A stretch of DNA of 64,000 nucleotides from Streptomyces violaceorubidus (GCF_000717995.1 NZ_JODM01000025.1:1-64000); one strand, 5' to 3'. Positions 19,815-30,213 are shown, numbered from the stretch's first letter. Numbers and translations: made by a program. Notes: generated by a model not told the origin, from the letters alone.

Positions 19815-20023
19815 TCGGTCCTCCCCATCTGTCATCGGAACCTGAGAGGTTCACCACGGCCACCGCAGTACGGCGATCAGGGCTTGCACCTTGGGTGGGA
19901 CCGCCGTCGGGGGCGGTCCGCTTTTCAGATGTGCCTCGCCCGCGCGGTAACGGTGCCTGAGAGATTCAAGGGAGGGACTTGCTCCTTCGGCGCCCCGGCG
20001 CGGCCGGGGACTCTCCCGCGCGG
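19815..20023 (-). promoter_or_regulatory. Tandem glycine riboswitch before gcvT
   Basis: Read on the minus strand, aptamer 1 carries GGGAGAGTCCC, GCGCCGAAGGAGCAA and a CTCTCAGGCACCG block. Aptamer 2 carries GGTGCAAGCC, AACCTCTCAGGTTCCG and ATGACAGATGGGGAGG. These are the conserved cores of the gcvT motif, here in the two-aptamer arrangement. The element lies directly before gcvT and should switch on gcvT-gcvH-glyA when glycine is abundant. No long T-tract terminator is visible between aptamer 2 and the start codon, so control of translation initiation is plausible. Confidence 0.93.
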
Positions 20024-20205
20024 ATTCAAACGGCCGGTATGCAGTTGGCGCCGCCATCATTGCACGCCCGGCTCATCCGTGGCAGACCGTGATCTGTAAC
20101 CGGCTTGTGGCAGTAAGCGAACGAAAACGCGAGACCCGCGCATTACCTTCTCTTTACACTCGACGGGGAGGTACTCGTGTACCGCCCCAGGGGAGGACGA
20201 TCACG

Positions 20206-20874
20206 GTGAACAGGACCACGGCCTACGCCACGACCTCGGGACTCGCGCTGCCCAAGCAGCCCGCCGCCCCGGCCCCCGAGGCATGCGCCCCACTGACCGC
20301 ACCCGTCGTCCGCGACCTCAGGGACCGTGACGGCCGCAGCCCGCACGCCCTGCTCTTCGGACCCCGGGACCTAGTGGTGATCACCGGCCTGCCCGGCAGC
20401 GGCAAGTCCACCCTGATGCGGCGCACCGTGCGCGGCCGTCGCGTCGACTCCCAGGACACCCGCGACCGCTGGGACCGCCGCATGCCGCGCTTACTGCCGT
20501 ACGCGCTCTACCGCCCCCTGGTCCGCCTCGCCCACTACGCGGGGCTGCGCCGGGCGGTGCGCTCCGGCGAGGGCGTCGTCGTGCACGACTGCGGCACCCA
20601 GGCCTGGGTGCGCGGCTGGCTGGCCCGCGAGTCCCGCCGCCGGGACGGCGCCCTGCACCTGCTGCTCCTCGACGTCGCCCCCGACGAGGCCCTGGCCGGC
20701 CAGCGCGAGCGCGGCCGGGGCGTCTCGCGGTACGCGTTCCTGCGGCACCGCACGGCCAACTCCCGCCTGCTGCGCGCGGTGACCGACGGCACCCTGCCCG
20801 CCGGCTGCGCCTCGGCGGTCGTCCTCGACCGGGCGGCGGCCGACACCCTGCGGCGGATCGCCTTCACGGGGTGA
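20206..20874 (+). CDS. P-loop AAA-type ATPase/kinase
   Basis: Protein of 222 residues with a Walker A motif VITGLPGSGKSTLMRRT (about residue 63) and an overall layout like small polynucleotide or sugar kinases of the AAA_33 group. A Walker B-like strand is HLLLLDVAPDEAL, and the mid region VHDCGTQAWVRGWLARESRRR resembles the lid segment. The first about 50 residues are Ala/Pro-rich and probably disordered. GTG at 20206 is chosen because GGGGAGGACG precedes it. It is divergent from the glycine riboswitch leader. Substrate unknown. Confidence 0.8.
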   Translation: MNRTTAYATTSGLALPKQPAAPAPEACAPLTAPVVRDLRDRDGRSPHALLFGPRDLVVITGLPGSGKSTLMRRTVRGRRVDSQDTRDRWDRRMPRLLPYALYRPLVRLAHYAGLRRAVRSGEGVVVHDCGTQAWVRGWLARESRRRDGALHLLLLDVAPDEALAGQRERGRGVSRYAFLRHRTANSRLLRAVTDGTLPAGCASAVVLDRAAADTLRRIAFTG

Positions 20875-20953
20875 CGCACGGTAGGGCCAGGGGGCCGAAC
20901 GGGTTAGCCTTTCAGCCACGAACGGCGGTACCAGGCAGGCGGTAGGTAGGCAG

Positions 20954-21721
20954 ATGGACTTCCCGGCACAGGCGCACCCCCACCCGCACGGCGGATGGCC
21001 AGGCAACGAGCTGGAGGAGGTGCTGTCCGCCTCCCTCGGCATCCCGTCGGCCGGCGGCCGGATCGTGGAGGTCCTCGGCCGCAGCTTCGTCTGGGTGCCG
21101 CTGCCCAACGGCGGCGGCCCGCGCAGCGGCCCCCTCGACCTGCCCTCGCTGGAGATCGACGGACAGGCCTACGTGCCGGTGTTCAGCTCCGAGGAGCAGT
21201 TCCGCCAGGTCGCCGGGGCGCACATGGCGTACACCATCGCCCCCGCCGCGGAGTTCGCCCGCGGCCTGCCCCCGCAGATCGGCATCGCGGTGAACCCGGA
21301 GGGCGTGGTCGGCATCCCGCTGCCGCCGCCCGCGGTGGCCGAGCTGTGCCGGGCCGGGCGCACCCCGCTGGACGGGCCCGCGTCCGGCGGCCGGGTCCGC
21401 CTCTTCGAGCCGGACTGGCAGGACGACCCGGTGGACTTCCTGGCCGCGGCCTCCGCCGAGTTCGCCGGCACCGGCGTCGTCCGCAGCGCGCGCCGCTGCC
21501 TCGCCGCCGTCGAGACCGCCGACCCGGTCCTGTTCGTCGGCGTGGAACTGACCCACTGGGAGGGCGACGCCCGCGCCCTCCCCCTGGACGCCCTCGGCCG
21601 CGCCCTCGCCACGTCCCCCCTGAAGTGGCAGGTCAACCTGATCCTCCTGGAGGCCGCCCAGGACCCGGTCTGCGACTGGATGCGGGAGAACGTCCGCCCC
21701 TTCTACAACGGCGACTTGTAA
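20954..21721 (+). CDS. SseB-domain protein, copy 1
   Basis: Cytoplasmic protein of 255 residues in the enhanced-serine-sensitivity (SseB) family. The N-terminal domain spans about residues 15-125, with ELEEVLSASLG, SFVWVPLPNG and the strand-rich YVPVFSSEEQFRQVAGAHMAY. The C-terminal domain contains EFAGTGVVRSARRCLAAVETADPVLFVGVELTHW. The biochemical role of the family is unknown. A second member follows in the same orientation after 191 bases. Start ATG at 20954. Confidence 0.82.
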   Translation: MDFPAQAHPHPHGGWPGNELEEVLSASLGIPSAGGRIVEVLGRSFVWVPLPNGGGPRSGPLDLPSLEIDGQAYVPVFSSEEQFRQVAGAHMAYTIAPAAEFARGLPPQIGIAVNPEGVVGIPLPPPAVAELCRAGRTPLDGPASGGRVRLFEPDWQDDPVDFLAAASAEFAGTGVVRSARRCLAAVETADPVLFVGVELTHWEGDARALPLDALGRALATSPLKWQVNLILLEAAQDPVCDWMRENVRPFYNGDL

Positions 21722-21912
21722 CCGTCGGCGGGGAGAGCGCCCCTTCAGGGCGCGGGGCCGTGACCTGTGCGGCTCGCCGCGTGGGCGCGACCAGCCACGA
21801 CGTATCCGCCCCCGCGGGACGGCAGCACACCCCGAGCTCCCAGGCACCCCGCACCCGGCGGAGCCTTAAGCTGGTTTCATATCCGGGGGAACTTCTCGAA
21901 GGGGCGATACGC

Positions 21913-22710
21913 GTGAGCGCCAGCGGCACCACGACCGGGCAGGTCGAGCACATGCTGCGCCAGGTGACGCCCGGGCGCTACGACGCCTACGAGGCCCTGC
22001 TGCGCGCCCTCGCCGCCCCCACCTCCGGCCAGATCTGGATGCTGCTGTGGCACGGCCAGGCCGGCTCCCCGGACGCCCAGTACGGGAACATGGAGGTCGG
22101 CGGCTACGGCTACGCCCCCTGCGTGACCTCCGCCCAGGAGCTCTCCGCCAGTGGCTGGAACCGGTCGTACGAAGTGGTCGACGGCCTGGAGGTCGCCCGC
22201 GCCCTCTACCCGGACCACTACGGCCTGTGGCTCAACCCGCACGCCCCCGGCGGCGGCGTCGGCATCCCCTGGCTCGACCTGCGCCGCCTCGCCTCCGGCC
22301 TGGACCGCCAGCCCGCCGGGCCCCTGCGGCTGTCCGAACCGGCCATCGAGATCCCGCAGTTCTACGCCCTGCTCGCGCAGAACGCCCACCGCACCCCGGC
22401 CGTCCGCGCGCTGCGCCGCGCCTGGGTGCAGCCGGCGCTGGGCGCGCCGTACCTCGCCATCGGCCTGGACGTGTACGACACCTCCCCGCCGGCCGTCGAC
22501 GCGGTGCGCGCGATGATGCAGCAGTCGGTCGGCGCGGTGCCGGACGGACTGCCGGTGTCGACGGTGGCGATGAGCGACGTCCATGATCCGGTCGCCCTGT
22601 GGCTGCGGGCCAACGCGCGTCCGTTCTACGACCGCGAGGCGCACGCGGCGGCCCCCGCCCAGGCGCCGGCGGGTGGGTACGGATACCCTCCGGCCGGTAA
22701 CCGGTACTGA
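21913..22710 (+). CDS. SseB-domain protein, copy 2
   Basis: Protein of 265 residues related in layout to its left neighbour. It has VEHMLRQVTPGRYDAYEALLRALA at the start, a short Gly/Tyr-rich region (NMEVGGYGYAPCVTSAQEL), GLWLNPHAPGGGVGIPW (matching IAVNPEGVVGIPL in copy 1), and a C-terminal LAIGLDVYDTSPPAVDAVRAMMQQ domain. The last about 20 residues are Ala/Gly/Tyr-rich. GTG at 21913 follows GAAGGGG. The intergenic stretch 21722-21912 is unremarkable. Function unknown. Confidence 0.78.
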   Translation: MSASGTTTGQVEHMLRQVTPGRYDAYEALLRALAAPTSGQIWMLLWHGQAGSPDAQYGNMEVGGYGYAPCVTSAQELSASGWNRSYEVVDGLEVARALYPDHYGLWLNPHAPGGGVGIPWLDLRRLASGLDRQPAGPLRLSEPAIEIPQFYALLAQNAHRTPAVRALRRAWVQPALGAPYLAIGLDVYDTSPPAVDAVRAMMQQSVGAVPDGLPVSTVAMSDVHDPVALWLRANARPFYDREAHAAAPAQAPAGGYGYPPAGNRY

Positions 22711-23035
22711 GGGTCGCGGGACCCGCGGAGCCCGCGGGCGCCGCCGGAAGAGGCGGTCTTCGCGCGTAGATGGGGACGTAAAGCCCCCGCATGTCCCCGA
22801 TGTCCCAACTGGTCCGCGTCCGGCCCCCGTTACCCACTGTCCGGATAACGGAACACCTCAAACAGCATCACGGTTGCGCATCCATTCCCCGTCAGCTCTG
22901 GCTACAGATCGCCAAAGCGTTGAAGACTCCCGCAAGTAAGGGGTGGAAGCTCGCTCCTGTGTACGACGGACTGATCACGCCGCTACCGCGGCAAGTGCGG
23001 GCCGGCTACCGCCGGTTGAGAGGGGTCCCTGCCAG
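22711..23035 (+). other. Intergenic region before the ABC importer operon
   Basis: No convincing gene. It opens with GC-rich hairpin-prone sequence (CCGCGG/CCGCGG around 22725-22755) that may end the SseB transcripts. It then becomes less GC-rich between about 22830 and 22940. A perfect palindrome CCGTTA-N13-TAACGG lies at 22827-22851. The ABC operon promoter is probably in the second half, but no clear -10/-35 pair stands out. Confidence 0.5.
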
Positions 23036-24043
23036 ATGACGGCACCATTGCACGAGCCGACCGCGGAAGCGGCCCCGAGTGCGGCCGAGGAAGCGGCGGT
23101 TGCCGGCGCCGAGGCCAAGGCGGTACAGGGGCGTTCCCTTGGGCGCATCGCCTGGGAGCGGCTGAAACGGGACAAGCTGGCCCTCGCGGGCGGCACGGTG
23201 GTGCTCCTCCTCATCGTGATCGCGCTGCTGGCCCCCGTGATCGCCCACCTCGTCGGGCAGGACCCCGAGGCGCACCACGAGGACCTGATCGACCCGCTGT
23301 TCGGCACCCCCACCGGTTCCCTGGGCGGCATCAGCGGCGAGCACTGGCTCGGCGTCGAGCCCGTCAACGGCCGCGACATCTTCGCCCGCATCCTCTACGG
23401 CGCCCGGATCTCGCTGCTCGTCGGCTTCCTGTCCGCGATCGTCGCCGTGGTCATCGGCACCGTCCTCGGTGTCCTGGCCGGCTTCTTCGGCGGCTGGGTC
23501 GACTCCCTCATCAGCCGGGTCATGGACGGTCTGCTCGCCTTCCCGCAGCTGCTGTTCATCATCGCCCTGGTCTCGGTCATGCCGAACAACATGCTGGGCC
23601 TCACCGGCACCGGTGTCCGCCTGTTCGTGATGATCCTGGTCATCGGCTTCTTCGGCTGGCCGTACATCGGCCGCGTGGTCCGCGGCCAGACCCTGTCGAT
23701 GCGCGAACGGGAGTACGTCGAGGCCGCCCGCTCCCTGGGTGCCGGGCGGTTCTACATCCTCTTCAAGGAACTGCTGCCCAACCTGGTCGCGCCGATCATC
23801 GTCTACACGACGATGATGATCCCCACCAACATCCTCACCGAGGCGGCACTCAGCTTCCTGGGTGTGGGCGTCAAGCCCCCCACGGCCTCGTGGGGGCAGA
23901 TGCTCTCGAGCGCGATCGACTACTACGACTCGGACCCCATGTACATGGTGATCCCGGGTGTAGCGATCTTCATCACCGTGCTCGCCTTCAACCTCTTCGG
24001 CGACGGCGTGCGTGACGCGCTGGACCCGAAGGGCTCCCGCTGA
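23036..24043 (+). CDS. Peptide-type ABC importer permease (DppC/OppC-like)
   Basis: Inner-membrane permease of 335 residues. After a hydrophilic N-terminal stretch comes RIAWERLKRDKLALAGGTVVLLLIVIALLAPVIAHL, the usual first segment of the C subunit. The family loop EYVEAARSLGAGRFYILFKELLPNLVAPIIVYTTMM couples to the ATPase. About six membrane segments are visible. ATG at 23036 follows GAGAGGGG. It opens a five-gene operon C-A-B-D-F, an order also used in other Streptomyces peptide systems. Substrate inferred only as an oligopeptide or similar. Confidence 0.92.
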   Translation: MTAPLHEPTAEAAPSAAEEAAVAGAEAKAVQGRSLGRIAWERLKRDKLALAGGTVVLLLIVIALLAPVIAHLVGQDPEAHHEDLIDPLFGTPTGSLGGISGEHWLGVEPVNGRDIFARILYGARISLLVGFLSAIVAVVIGTVLGVLAGFFGGWVDSLISRVMDGLLAFPQLLFIIALVSVMPNNMLGLTGTGVRLFVMILVIGFFGWPYIGRVVRGQTLSMREREYVEAARSLGAGRFYILFKELLPNLVAPIIVYTTMMIPTNILTEAALSFLGVGVKPPTASWGQMLSSAIDYYDSDPMYMVIPGVAIFITVLAFNLFGDGVRDALDPKGSR

Positions 24044-24113
24044 ACTGCCGTACCGCAAAGCGACCCGTGGCACCTGCACGGGGTCTCTCATCTAATCCGG
24101 AGGATCCGAGATC

Positions 24114-25910
24114 GTGACTACCCAACGCACCTCAGGGCGGCGCAAGCAGGTTCTGGCCGCTGCCGCGGTGGTGGCCGCGCTGCTGACCACGGCGGCGTGC
24201 GGCGGCGACAGCGACGGCGGCAACGGGGGCTCGAAGAACGGCGCTGCCGGCTTCGACGCCGCCAACAACAAGGTCGCCCAGGCGGACCAGGCCAAGAAGG
24301 GCGGCGAGCTGAAGTTCGCCAGCGCGCAGGACGCCGACTCGTGGGACACCACCCGCGGCTACTACGGCTTCATGTGGAACTTCTCGCGCTACTACTCCCG
24401 TCAGCTCGTCACCAACGCCACGGAGCCGGGCAAGGCCGGCGCCGGTGTGGTGCCGGACCTGGCCACCGCCACCGCCAAGGTCTCGGACGACGGCAAGACC
24501 TACACGTACACCCTGCGTGACGGCATCACCTGGGAGGACGGCAAGCCGATCACCTCCAAGGACGTCAAGTACGGCATCGAGCGCGTGTGGGCGCAGGACG
24601 TGCTCTCCGGCGGTCCGACGTACCTCAAGGAGGTGCTCGACCCCGAGGCCACGTACCAGGGTCCGTACAAGGACAAGTCCGCGGACAAGCTGGGTCTGAA
24701 GGCGATCGAGACGCCGGACGACAAGACCATCGTCTTCAAGCTGCCGAAGGCCAACTCGGACTTCGAGGAGATGCTCGCGCTCACCTCGGCCTCCCCGGTC
24801 CGCCAGGACAAGGACACCAAGTCCAAGTACGGTCTGCACCCGTTCTCCTCGGGCCCGTACAAGTTCCAGTCGTACAGCCCGGGCAAGGACCTCGTCCTGG
24901 TCCGCAACACCGAGTGGAAGCAGGACTCCGACCCGGTCCGCAAGGCGTACCCGGACAAGATCTCCATCAAGTTCTTCTCCAACGCCAACGACCTGGACTC
25001 CCGTCTGATCGCCGGCGACTACGACCTGGACCTCGCCCAGACCAGCCTCTCCCCGCAGGGCCGCTCCACCGCCCTCAAGGAGCACAAGGGCAACCTGGAC
25101 AACCCGGTCTCCGGCTACGTCCGTTACGCCGTCTTCCCGCAGAGCGTGAAGCCGTTCGACAACGAGCACTGCCGCAAGGCCGTGATCTACGGCGCCGACC
25201 ACGTCTCGCTGCAGACCGCGCGCGGCGGCCCGGTCGCCGGCGGCGACATCGGCACCAACATGCTGCCCCCGGGTGTCCCGGGCGCCGAGGGCCAGAAGTA
25301 CGACCCGTACGGCATCGCCGGCGAGAACAAGACCGGCAACGTCGCCAAGGCCAAGGAAGAGCTGAAGGCCTGCGGCAAGCCCGAGGGCTTCAAGACCACC
25401 ATCGCGGTCCGCAACAACAAGCCGGTCGAGGTGGCCACCGCCGAGTCGCTCCAGGCGTCGCTGAAGAAGGTCGGCATCACCGTCGACATCGACCAGTACG
25501 ACGGCTCGCAGACCGCCGGCATCATCGGCAGCCCCGCGAACGTGAAGAAGAAGAACTACGGCATCATCATCATGGGCTGGGGCCCCGACTTCCCGTCGGT
25601 GCAGGGCTACGGCCAGCCGCTGTGGGACAGCCGGTTCATCCTGGAGAGCGGCAACAACAACTACGCGCTCATCAAGGACAAGTCGATCGACGGCCTCTTC
25701 GACGAGTACGCGAAGACCCTCGACGACGCCGACAAGGCCAAGATCGCGACCGAGATCAACCACAAGGTGTCGGAGGGCGGCTACTACCTGCCCTTCGTCT
25801 TCGAGAAGTTCCTGAACTTCCGCTCCAGCCGCCTCGCGAACGTCTACACGAGCGACGGCTACAGCGGCATGTACGACTTCGTCAACCTCGGTCTGAAGTC
25901 CACGAAGTAA
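24114..25910 (+). CDS. Peptide-type ABC substrate-binding lipoprotein
   Basis: Extracytoplasmic family 5 solute-binding protein of 598 residues, lipid-anchored through LLTTAACGG (lipobox TAAC, Cys about residue 29). A Gly/Ser/Asn linker follows. Characteristic blocks are GGELKFASAQDADSWD, YTYTLRDGITWEDGKPITSKDVKYGIERV, HPFSSGPYKFQSYSPGKDLVLVRN and YGIIIMGWGPDFPSVQGYGQ. GTG at 24114 has GGAGG upstream. It follows the permease by 70 bases and is separated from the next gene by a hairpin, a usual way to keep binding-protein mRNA in excess. The bound ligand cannot be read from sequence. Confidence 0.93.
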   Translation: MTTQRTSGRRKQVLAAAAVVAALLTTAACGGDSDGGNGGSKNGAAGFDAANNKVAQADQAKKGGELKFASAQDADSWDTTRGYYGFMWNFSRYYSRQLVTNATEPGKAGAGVVPDLATATAKVSDDGKTYTYTLRDGITWEDGKPITSKDVKYGIERVWAQDVLSGGPTYLKEVLDPEATYQGPYKDKSADKLGLKAIETPDDKTIVFKLPKANSDFEEMLALTSASPVRQDKDTKSKYGLHPFSSGPYKFQSYSPGKDLVLVRNTEWKQDSDPVRKAYPDKISIKFFSNANDLDSRLIAGDYDLDLAQTSLSPQGRSTALKEHKGNLDNPVSGYVRYAVFPQSVKPFDNEHCRKAVIYGADHVSLQTARGGPVAGGDIGTNMLPPGVPGAEGQKYDPYGIAGENKTGNVAKAKEELKACGKPEGFKTTIAVRNNKPVEVATAESLQASLKKVGITVDIDQYDGSQTAGIIGSPANVKKKNYGIIIMGWGPDFPSVQGYGQPLWDSRFILESGNNNYALIKDKSIDGLFDEYAKTLDDADKAKIATEINHKVSEGGYYLPFVFEKFLNFRSSRLANVYTSDGYSGMYDFVNLGLKSTK

Positions 25911-25962
25911 CCGGTACACCCGCCGAACGGCACGAAAGGCAGGTGAAGGCCGGCGCGGCGTG

Positions 25963-25999
25963 ACCGCGGGCCATCGGACAACCTCCGGTGGCCCGCGGT
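25963..25999 (+). terminator. Hairpin between binding-protein and permease genes
   Basis: ACCGCGGGCCA-T-CGG pairs with CCG-G-TGGCCCGCGGT across a 7-base loop, 52 bases after the binding-protein stop codon. It could act as partial terminator or mRNA stabiliser so that more binding protein than permease is made. Confidence 0.6.
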
Positions 26000-26018
26000 C
26001 CGCAGCGGGCCGTTAGCT

Positions 26019-27013
<995 letters not shown>

Positions 27014-27017
<4 letters not shown>

Positions 27018-28111
27018 CCGAACTGAGCAAGAGCGGGGCAGCGGTGGGCGAGCCCACCGGCACCTCGTCCGCGCCGACCGCCTTCCTGGAAGTACGCGAC
27101 CTCAAGGTGCACTTCCCGACCGACGACGGCCTGGTCAAGTCCGTCGACGGGCTCTCCTTCCAGCTGGAGAAGGGCAAGACCCTCGGCATCGTGGGCGAGT
27201 CCGGCTCCGGCAAGTCGGTGACCTCGCTCGGCATCATGGGCCTGCACACCGCCGGCCAGTACGGCAAGCGCAAGGCGCAGATCTCCGGCGAGATCTGGCT
27301 GGACGGCACCGAGCTGCTGTCCGCCGACCCCGACCACGTGCGCAAGCTGCGCGGCCGGGAGATGGCGATGATCTTCCAGGACCCGCTGTCCGCGCTGCAC
27401 CCGTACTACACGATCGGCCAGCAGATCGTGGAGGCGTACCGCATCCACCACCCGGTGGACAAGAAGACCGCCAAGCGCCGCGCGGTGGAGATGCTCGACC
27501 GCGTCGGCATCCCGCAGCCCGACAAGCGGGTGGACAACTACCCGCACGAGTTCTCCGGCGGTATGCGCCAGCGCGCGATGATCGCGATGTCGCTGGTCAA
27601 CAACCCCGAGCTGCTGATCGCGGACGAGCCGACCACCGCCCTGGACGTCACCGTCCAGGCGCAGATCCTCGACCTCATCCGGGACCTGCAGAAGGAGTTC
27701 GGCTCCGCGGTCATCATCATCACCCACGACCTGGGCGTCGTCGCCGAGCTGGCCGACGACCTCCTGGTGATGTACGGCGGCCGGTGCGTCGAGCGCGGTC
27801 CGGCGGAGAAGGTGTTCTACGAGCCCCGCCACCCCTACACCTGGGGCCTGCTCGGCTCGATGCCGCGGCTCGACCGCGAGCAGCAGGAACGCCTCATCCC
27901 GGTCAAGGGTTCGCCGCCCTCCCTCATCAACCTCCCGTCCGGCTGCGCCTTCAACCCGCGCTGCCCGTACGCCGACGTGCCCAAGGACGACGTCACCCGC
28001 ACGGTCCGCCCCGACCTGACCGAGGTCGGCAGCAAGCACTGGGCCGCCTGCCACATGTCGCAGGAGCAGCGGGAGCGTATCTGGACCGAAGAGATTGCGC
28101 CGAAGCTGTGA
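27014..28111 (+). CDS. Peptide-type ABC importer ATPase (DppD/OppD-like)
   Basis: Nucleotide-binding subunit of 365 residues. Walker A is [14 protein letters not shown] (about residue 60), the Q loop is [12 protein letters not shown], the signature is [15 protein letters not shown], Walker B is [14 protein letters not shown], and the switch His is in [11 protein letters not shown]. The C-terminal oligopeptide-transporter extension contains [13 protein letters not shown] with its Cys pair, plus a later CHM, a probable iron-sulfur or metal site in this family. It overlaps the upstream permease by 4 bases and the next gene by GTGA. Confidence 0.95.
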
Positions 28112-29475
28112 GCGACCAGGCAGAGGACAAAGCGGTGACCATTCCCGCACAGACCAGCGGTACCACCCTCACCAAGGACGCCGCCCCCGGCGAGACCCTG
28201 CTGAAGGTGACCGGGCTGCAGAAGCACTTCCCGATCAAGAAGGGCCTGCTGCAGCGCCAGGTCGGCGCGGTCCGCGCCGTCGACGGCATCGACTTCGAGG
28301 TCAAGGCCGGCGAGACGCTGGGCGTCGTGGGCGAGTCCGGCTGCGGCAAGTCGACGATGGGCCGGCTGATCACCCGGCTGCTCGAACCGACCGCGGGCAA
28401 GGTCGAGTTCGAGGGCAAGGACATCACCCACCTCGGGGTCGGCGGCATGCGTCCGCTGCGCCGCGACGTGCAGATGATCTTCCAGGACCCGTACTCCTCG
28501 CTGAACCCGCGCCACACCATCGGCACGATCGTCAGCGCCCCCTTCAAGCTCCAGGGCGTCCAGCCCGAGGGCGGGGTCAAGAAGGAGGTGCAGCGGCTGC
28601 TGTCGGTGGTCGGTCTCAACCCCGAGCACTACAACCGCTACCCGCACGAGTTCTCCGGCGGCCAGCGCCAGCGCATCGGCATCGCCCGCGCGCTCGCGCT
28701 CAACCCGAAGCTGGTCGTGGCCGACGAGCCGGTCTCCGCGCTGGACGTGTCGATCCAGGCGCAGGTCGTCAACCTGCTCGACGACCTCCAGACCGAGCTG
28801 GGCCTGACGTACGTGATCATCGCGCACGACCTGTCCGTGGTCCGGCACGTCTCGGACCGCATCGCGGTGATGTACCTCGGCAAGATCATGGAGCTGGCCG
28901 ACCGCGACCTGCTCTACAAGTCGCCGATGCACCCGTACACCAAGGCGCTGATGTCGGCCGTCCCGATCCCGGACCCGGCCCGCAAGGCGGCCAAGAGCGA
29001 GCGCATCCTGCTCAAGGGCGACGTGCCCTCGCCGATCGCCCCGCCGAGCGGCTGCCGCTTCCACACCCGGTGCTGGAAGGCGACGCAGATCTGCACCACC
29101 ACCGAGCCGCCGCTCAAGGAGCTGCGGCCGGGCCAGCAGGTGGCCTGCCACCACCCGGAGAACTTCGAGGACCAGGCCCCGCAGGACGTCGTCCTGCTCA
29201 CCGCCGCCAAGGAGGCGGCGGAGCTGGTGTCGGAGCAGGCGCTGGCCGAGTCGGCGGCGACCTCGGCGGCGGTGGCCGCGGAGGTCGAGACGTCCGAGAC
29301 GTCCGAGACGTTCGAGACGTCCGAGGGCACGGAGACCGAGGCGTCGGAGACCGAGGCGACTGAGGCCGAGGCGACCGAGACCGACGCGGCCGGGGCGGAG
29401 TCGTCGGAGACCGAGGCCGAGGCGTCCGAGGGCGCCGGGAGCCGTGACGAGGAACCTCCCACCAAGGAGAAGTGA
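28108..29475 (+). CDS. Peptide-type ABC importer ATPase (DppF/OppF-like) with acidic tail
   Basis: Second nucleotide-binding subunit, 455 residues from the GTG that overlaps the upstream stop. A GTG at 28135 has a better site (AGAGGA) and would remove nine residues. Walker A is [13 protein letters not shown], the signature is [15 protein letters not shown], Walker B is [14 protein letters not shown], and the His is in [11 protein letters not shown]. The C-terminal cysteine block is [17 protein letters not shown] followed by CHHPENF. The usual protein ends shortly after this, but here about 100 more residues follow. They are Ala/Glu-rich, then Ser-Glu-Thr repeats ([18 protein letters not shown]), low in complexity and strongly acidic. 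Confidence 0.93.
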   Translation: MSDQAEDKAVTIPAQTSGTTLTKDAAPGETLLKVTGLQKHFPIKKGLLQRQVGAVRAVDGIDFEVKAGETLGVVGESGCGKSTMGRLITRLLEPTAGKVEFEGKDITHLGVGGMRPLRRDVQMIFQDPYSSLNPRHTIGTIVSAPFKLQGVQPEGGVKKEVQRLLSVVGLNPEHYNRYPHEFSGGQRQRIGIARALALNPKLVVADEPVSALDVSIQAQVVNLLDDLQTELGLTYVIIAHDLSVVRHVSDRIAVMYLGKIMELADRDLLYKSPMHPYTKALMSAVPIPDPARKAAKSERILLKGDVPSPIAPPSGCRFHTRCWKATQICTTTEPPLKELRPGQQVACHHPENFEDQAPQDVVLLTAAKEAAELVSEQALAESAATSAAVAAEVETSETSETFETSEGTETEASETEATEAEATETDAAGAESSETEAEASEGAGSRDEEPPTKEK

Positions 29476-29492
29476 CCTCGCCCACCTCGCCC

Positions 29493-29537
29493 AACAGTGA
29501 GCCCCTGCCTTCGTTTGTAAGGCAGGGGCTCACTGTT
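29493..29537 (+). terminator. Perfect 19-bp hairpin after the ABC operon
   Basis: AACAGTGAGCCCCTGCCTT and its exact complement flank the 7-base loop CGTTTGT, 17 bases after the stop codon of the last ATPase gene. It ends only 16 bases before the start of the next gene, so it isolates that gene from the operon. Confidence 0.85.
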
Positions 29538-29553
29538 CGGTAAGAATGGAAGG

Positions 29554-30213
29554 GTGTACGAGCAACTCTTCAGCCCCACCGTCCAGCACACGCTCGACCT
29601 GGTCGGCATCTTCGTCTTCGCCATCTCCGGCGCGCTGCTGGCCGTACGCAAGAACTTCGACGTCTTCGGCATCGCCGTCCTCGCCGAGGTCACCGCGCTC
29701 GGCGGCGGGCTGTTCCGGGACCTGGTGATCGGCGCGGTGCCGCCCGCCGCCTTCACCGACCTCGGGTACTTCCTGACGCCGTTGCTGGCGACGGCGCTGG
29801 TCTTCTTCCTCCACCCGCATGTGGAGCGCCTCCAGACCGGCGTGAACATCTTCGACGCGGCCGGGCTCGGCCTCTTCTGTGTCGCCGGCACCACCAAGGC
29901 GTACGACTACGGTCTCGGCCTGACCGCCTCCGCCTGCCTGGGCCTGACCACGGCTGTGGGCGGCGGCGTGCTGCGCGACGTGCTCGCCAACGAGGTGCCC
30001 TCGCTGCTGCGCTGGGACCGCGACCTGTACGCCGTCCCGGCGATCGTCGGCTCCGCGATGGTCGCGCTGTGCATCCGCTACGAGGCGCTCACCCCGCTCA
30101 CCAGCGGACTCGCGGTCGTCACCGCCTTCGTCCTGCGGCTGCTCGCGCTGCGCTTCCACTGGCGGGCGCCGCGGGCCTGGAACCGCCGGTCGACAGTGGT
30201 GGAGGGGGACTGA
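29554..30213 (+). CDS. TRIC-type channel / UPF0126 membrane protein
   Basis: Predicted trimeric intracellular cation channel homologue of 219 residues with about seven membrane segments. The two internal repeats each carry the family's glycine motif: ALGGGLFRDLVIGAVP and AVGGGVLRDVLANEVP. Bacterial members conduct monovalent cations; the physiological role is unclear. The GTG at 29554 lies 6 bases after TAAGAAT, which resembles a -10 box, and GGAAGG abuts the start with no spacing. A leaderless mRNA is therefore likely. Confidence 0.88.
   Translation: MYEQLFSPTVQHTLDLVGIFVFAISGALLAVRKNFDVFGIAVLAEVTALGGGLFRDLVIGAVPPAAFTDLGYFLTPLLATALVFFLHPHVERLQTGVNIFDAAGLGLFCVAGTTKAYDYGLGLTASACLGLTTAVGGGVLRDVLANEVPSLLRWDRDLYAVPAIVGSAMVALCIRYEALTPLTSGLAVVTAFVLRLLALRFHWRAPRAWNRRSTVVEGD

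Noticed and set aside
19780..19863. N-terminal extension of gcvT
   Set aside because: The frame is open but lies in the glycine riboswitch, and the gcvT protein family begins at the ATG at 19779.
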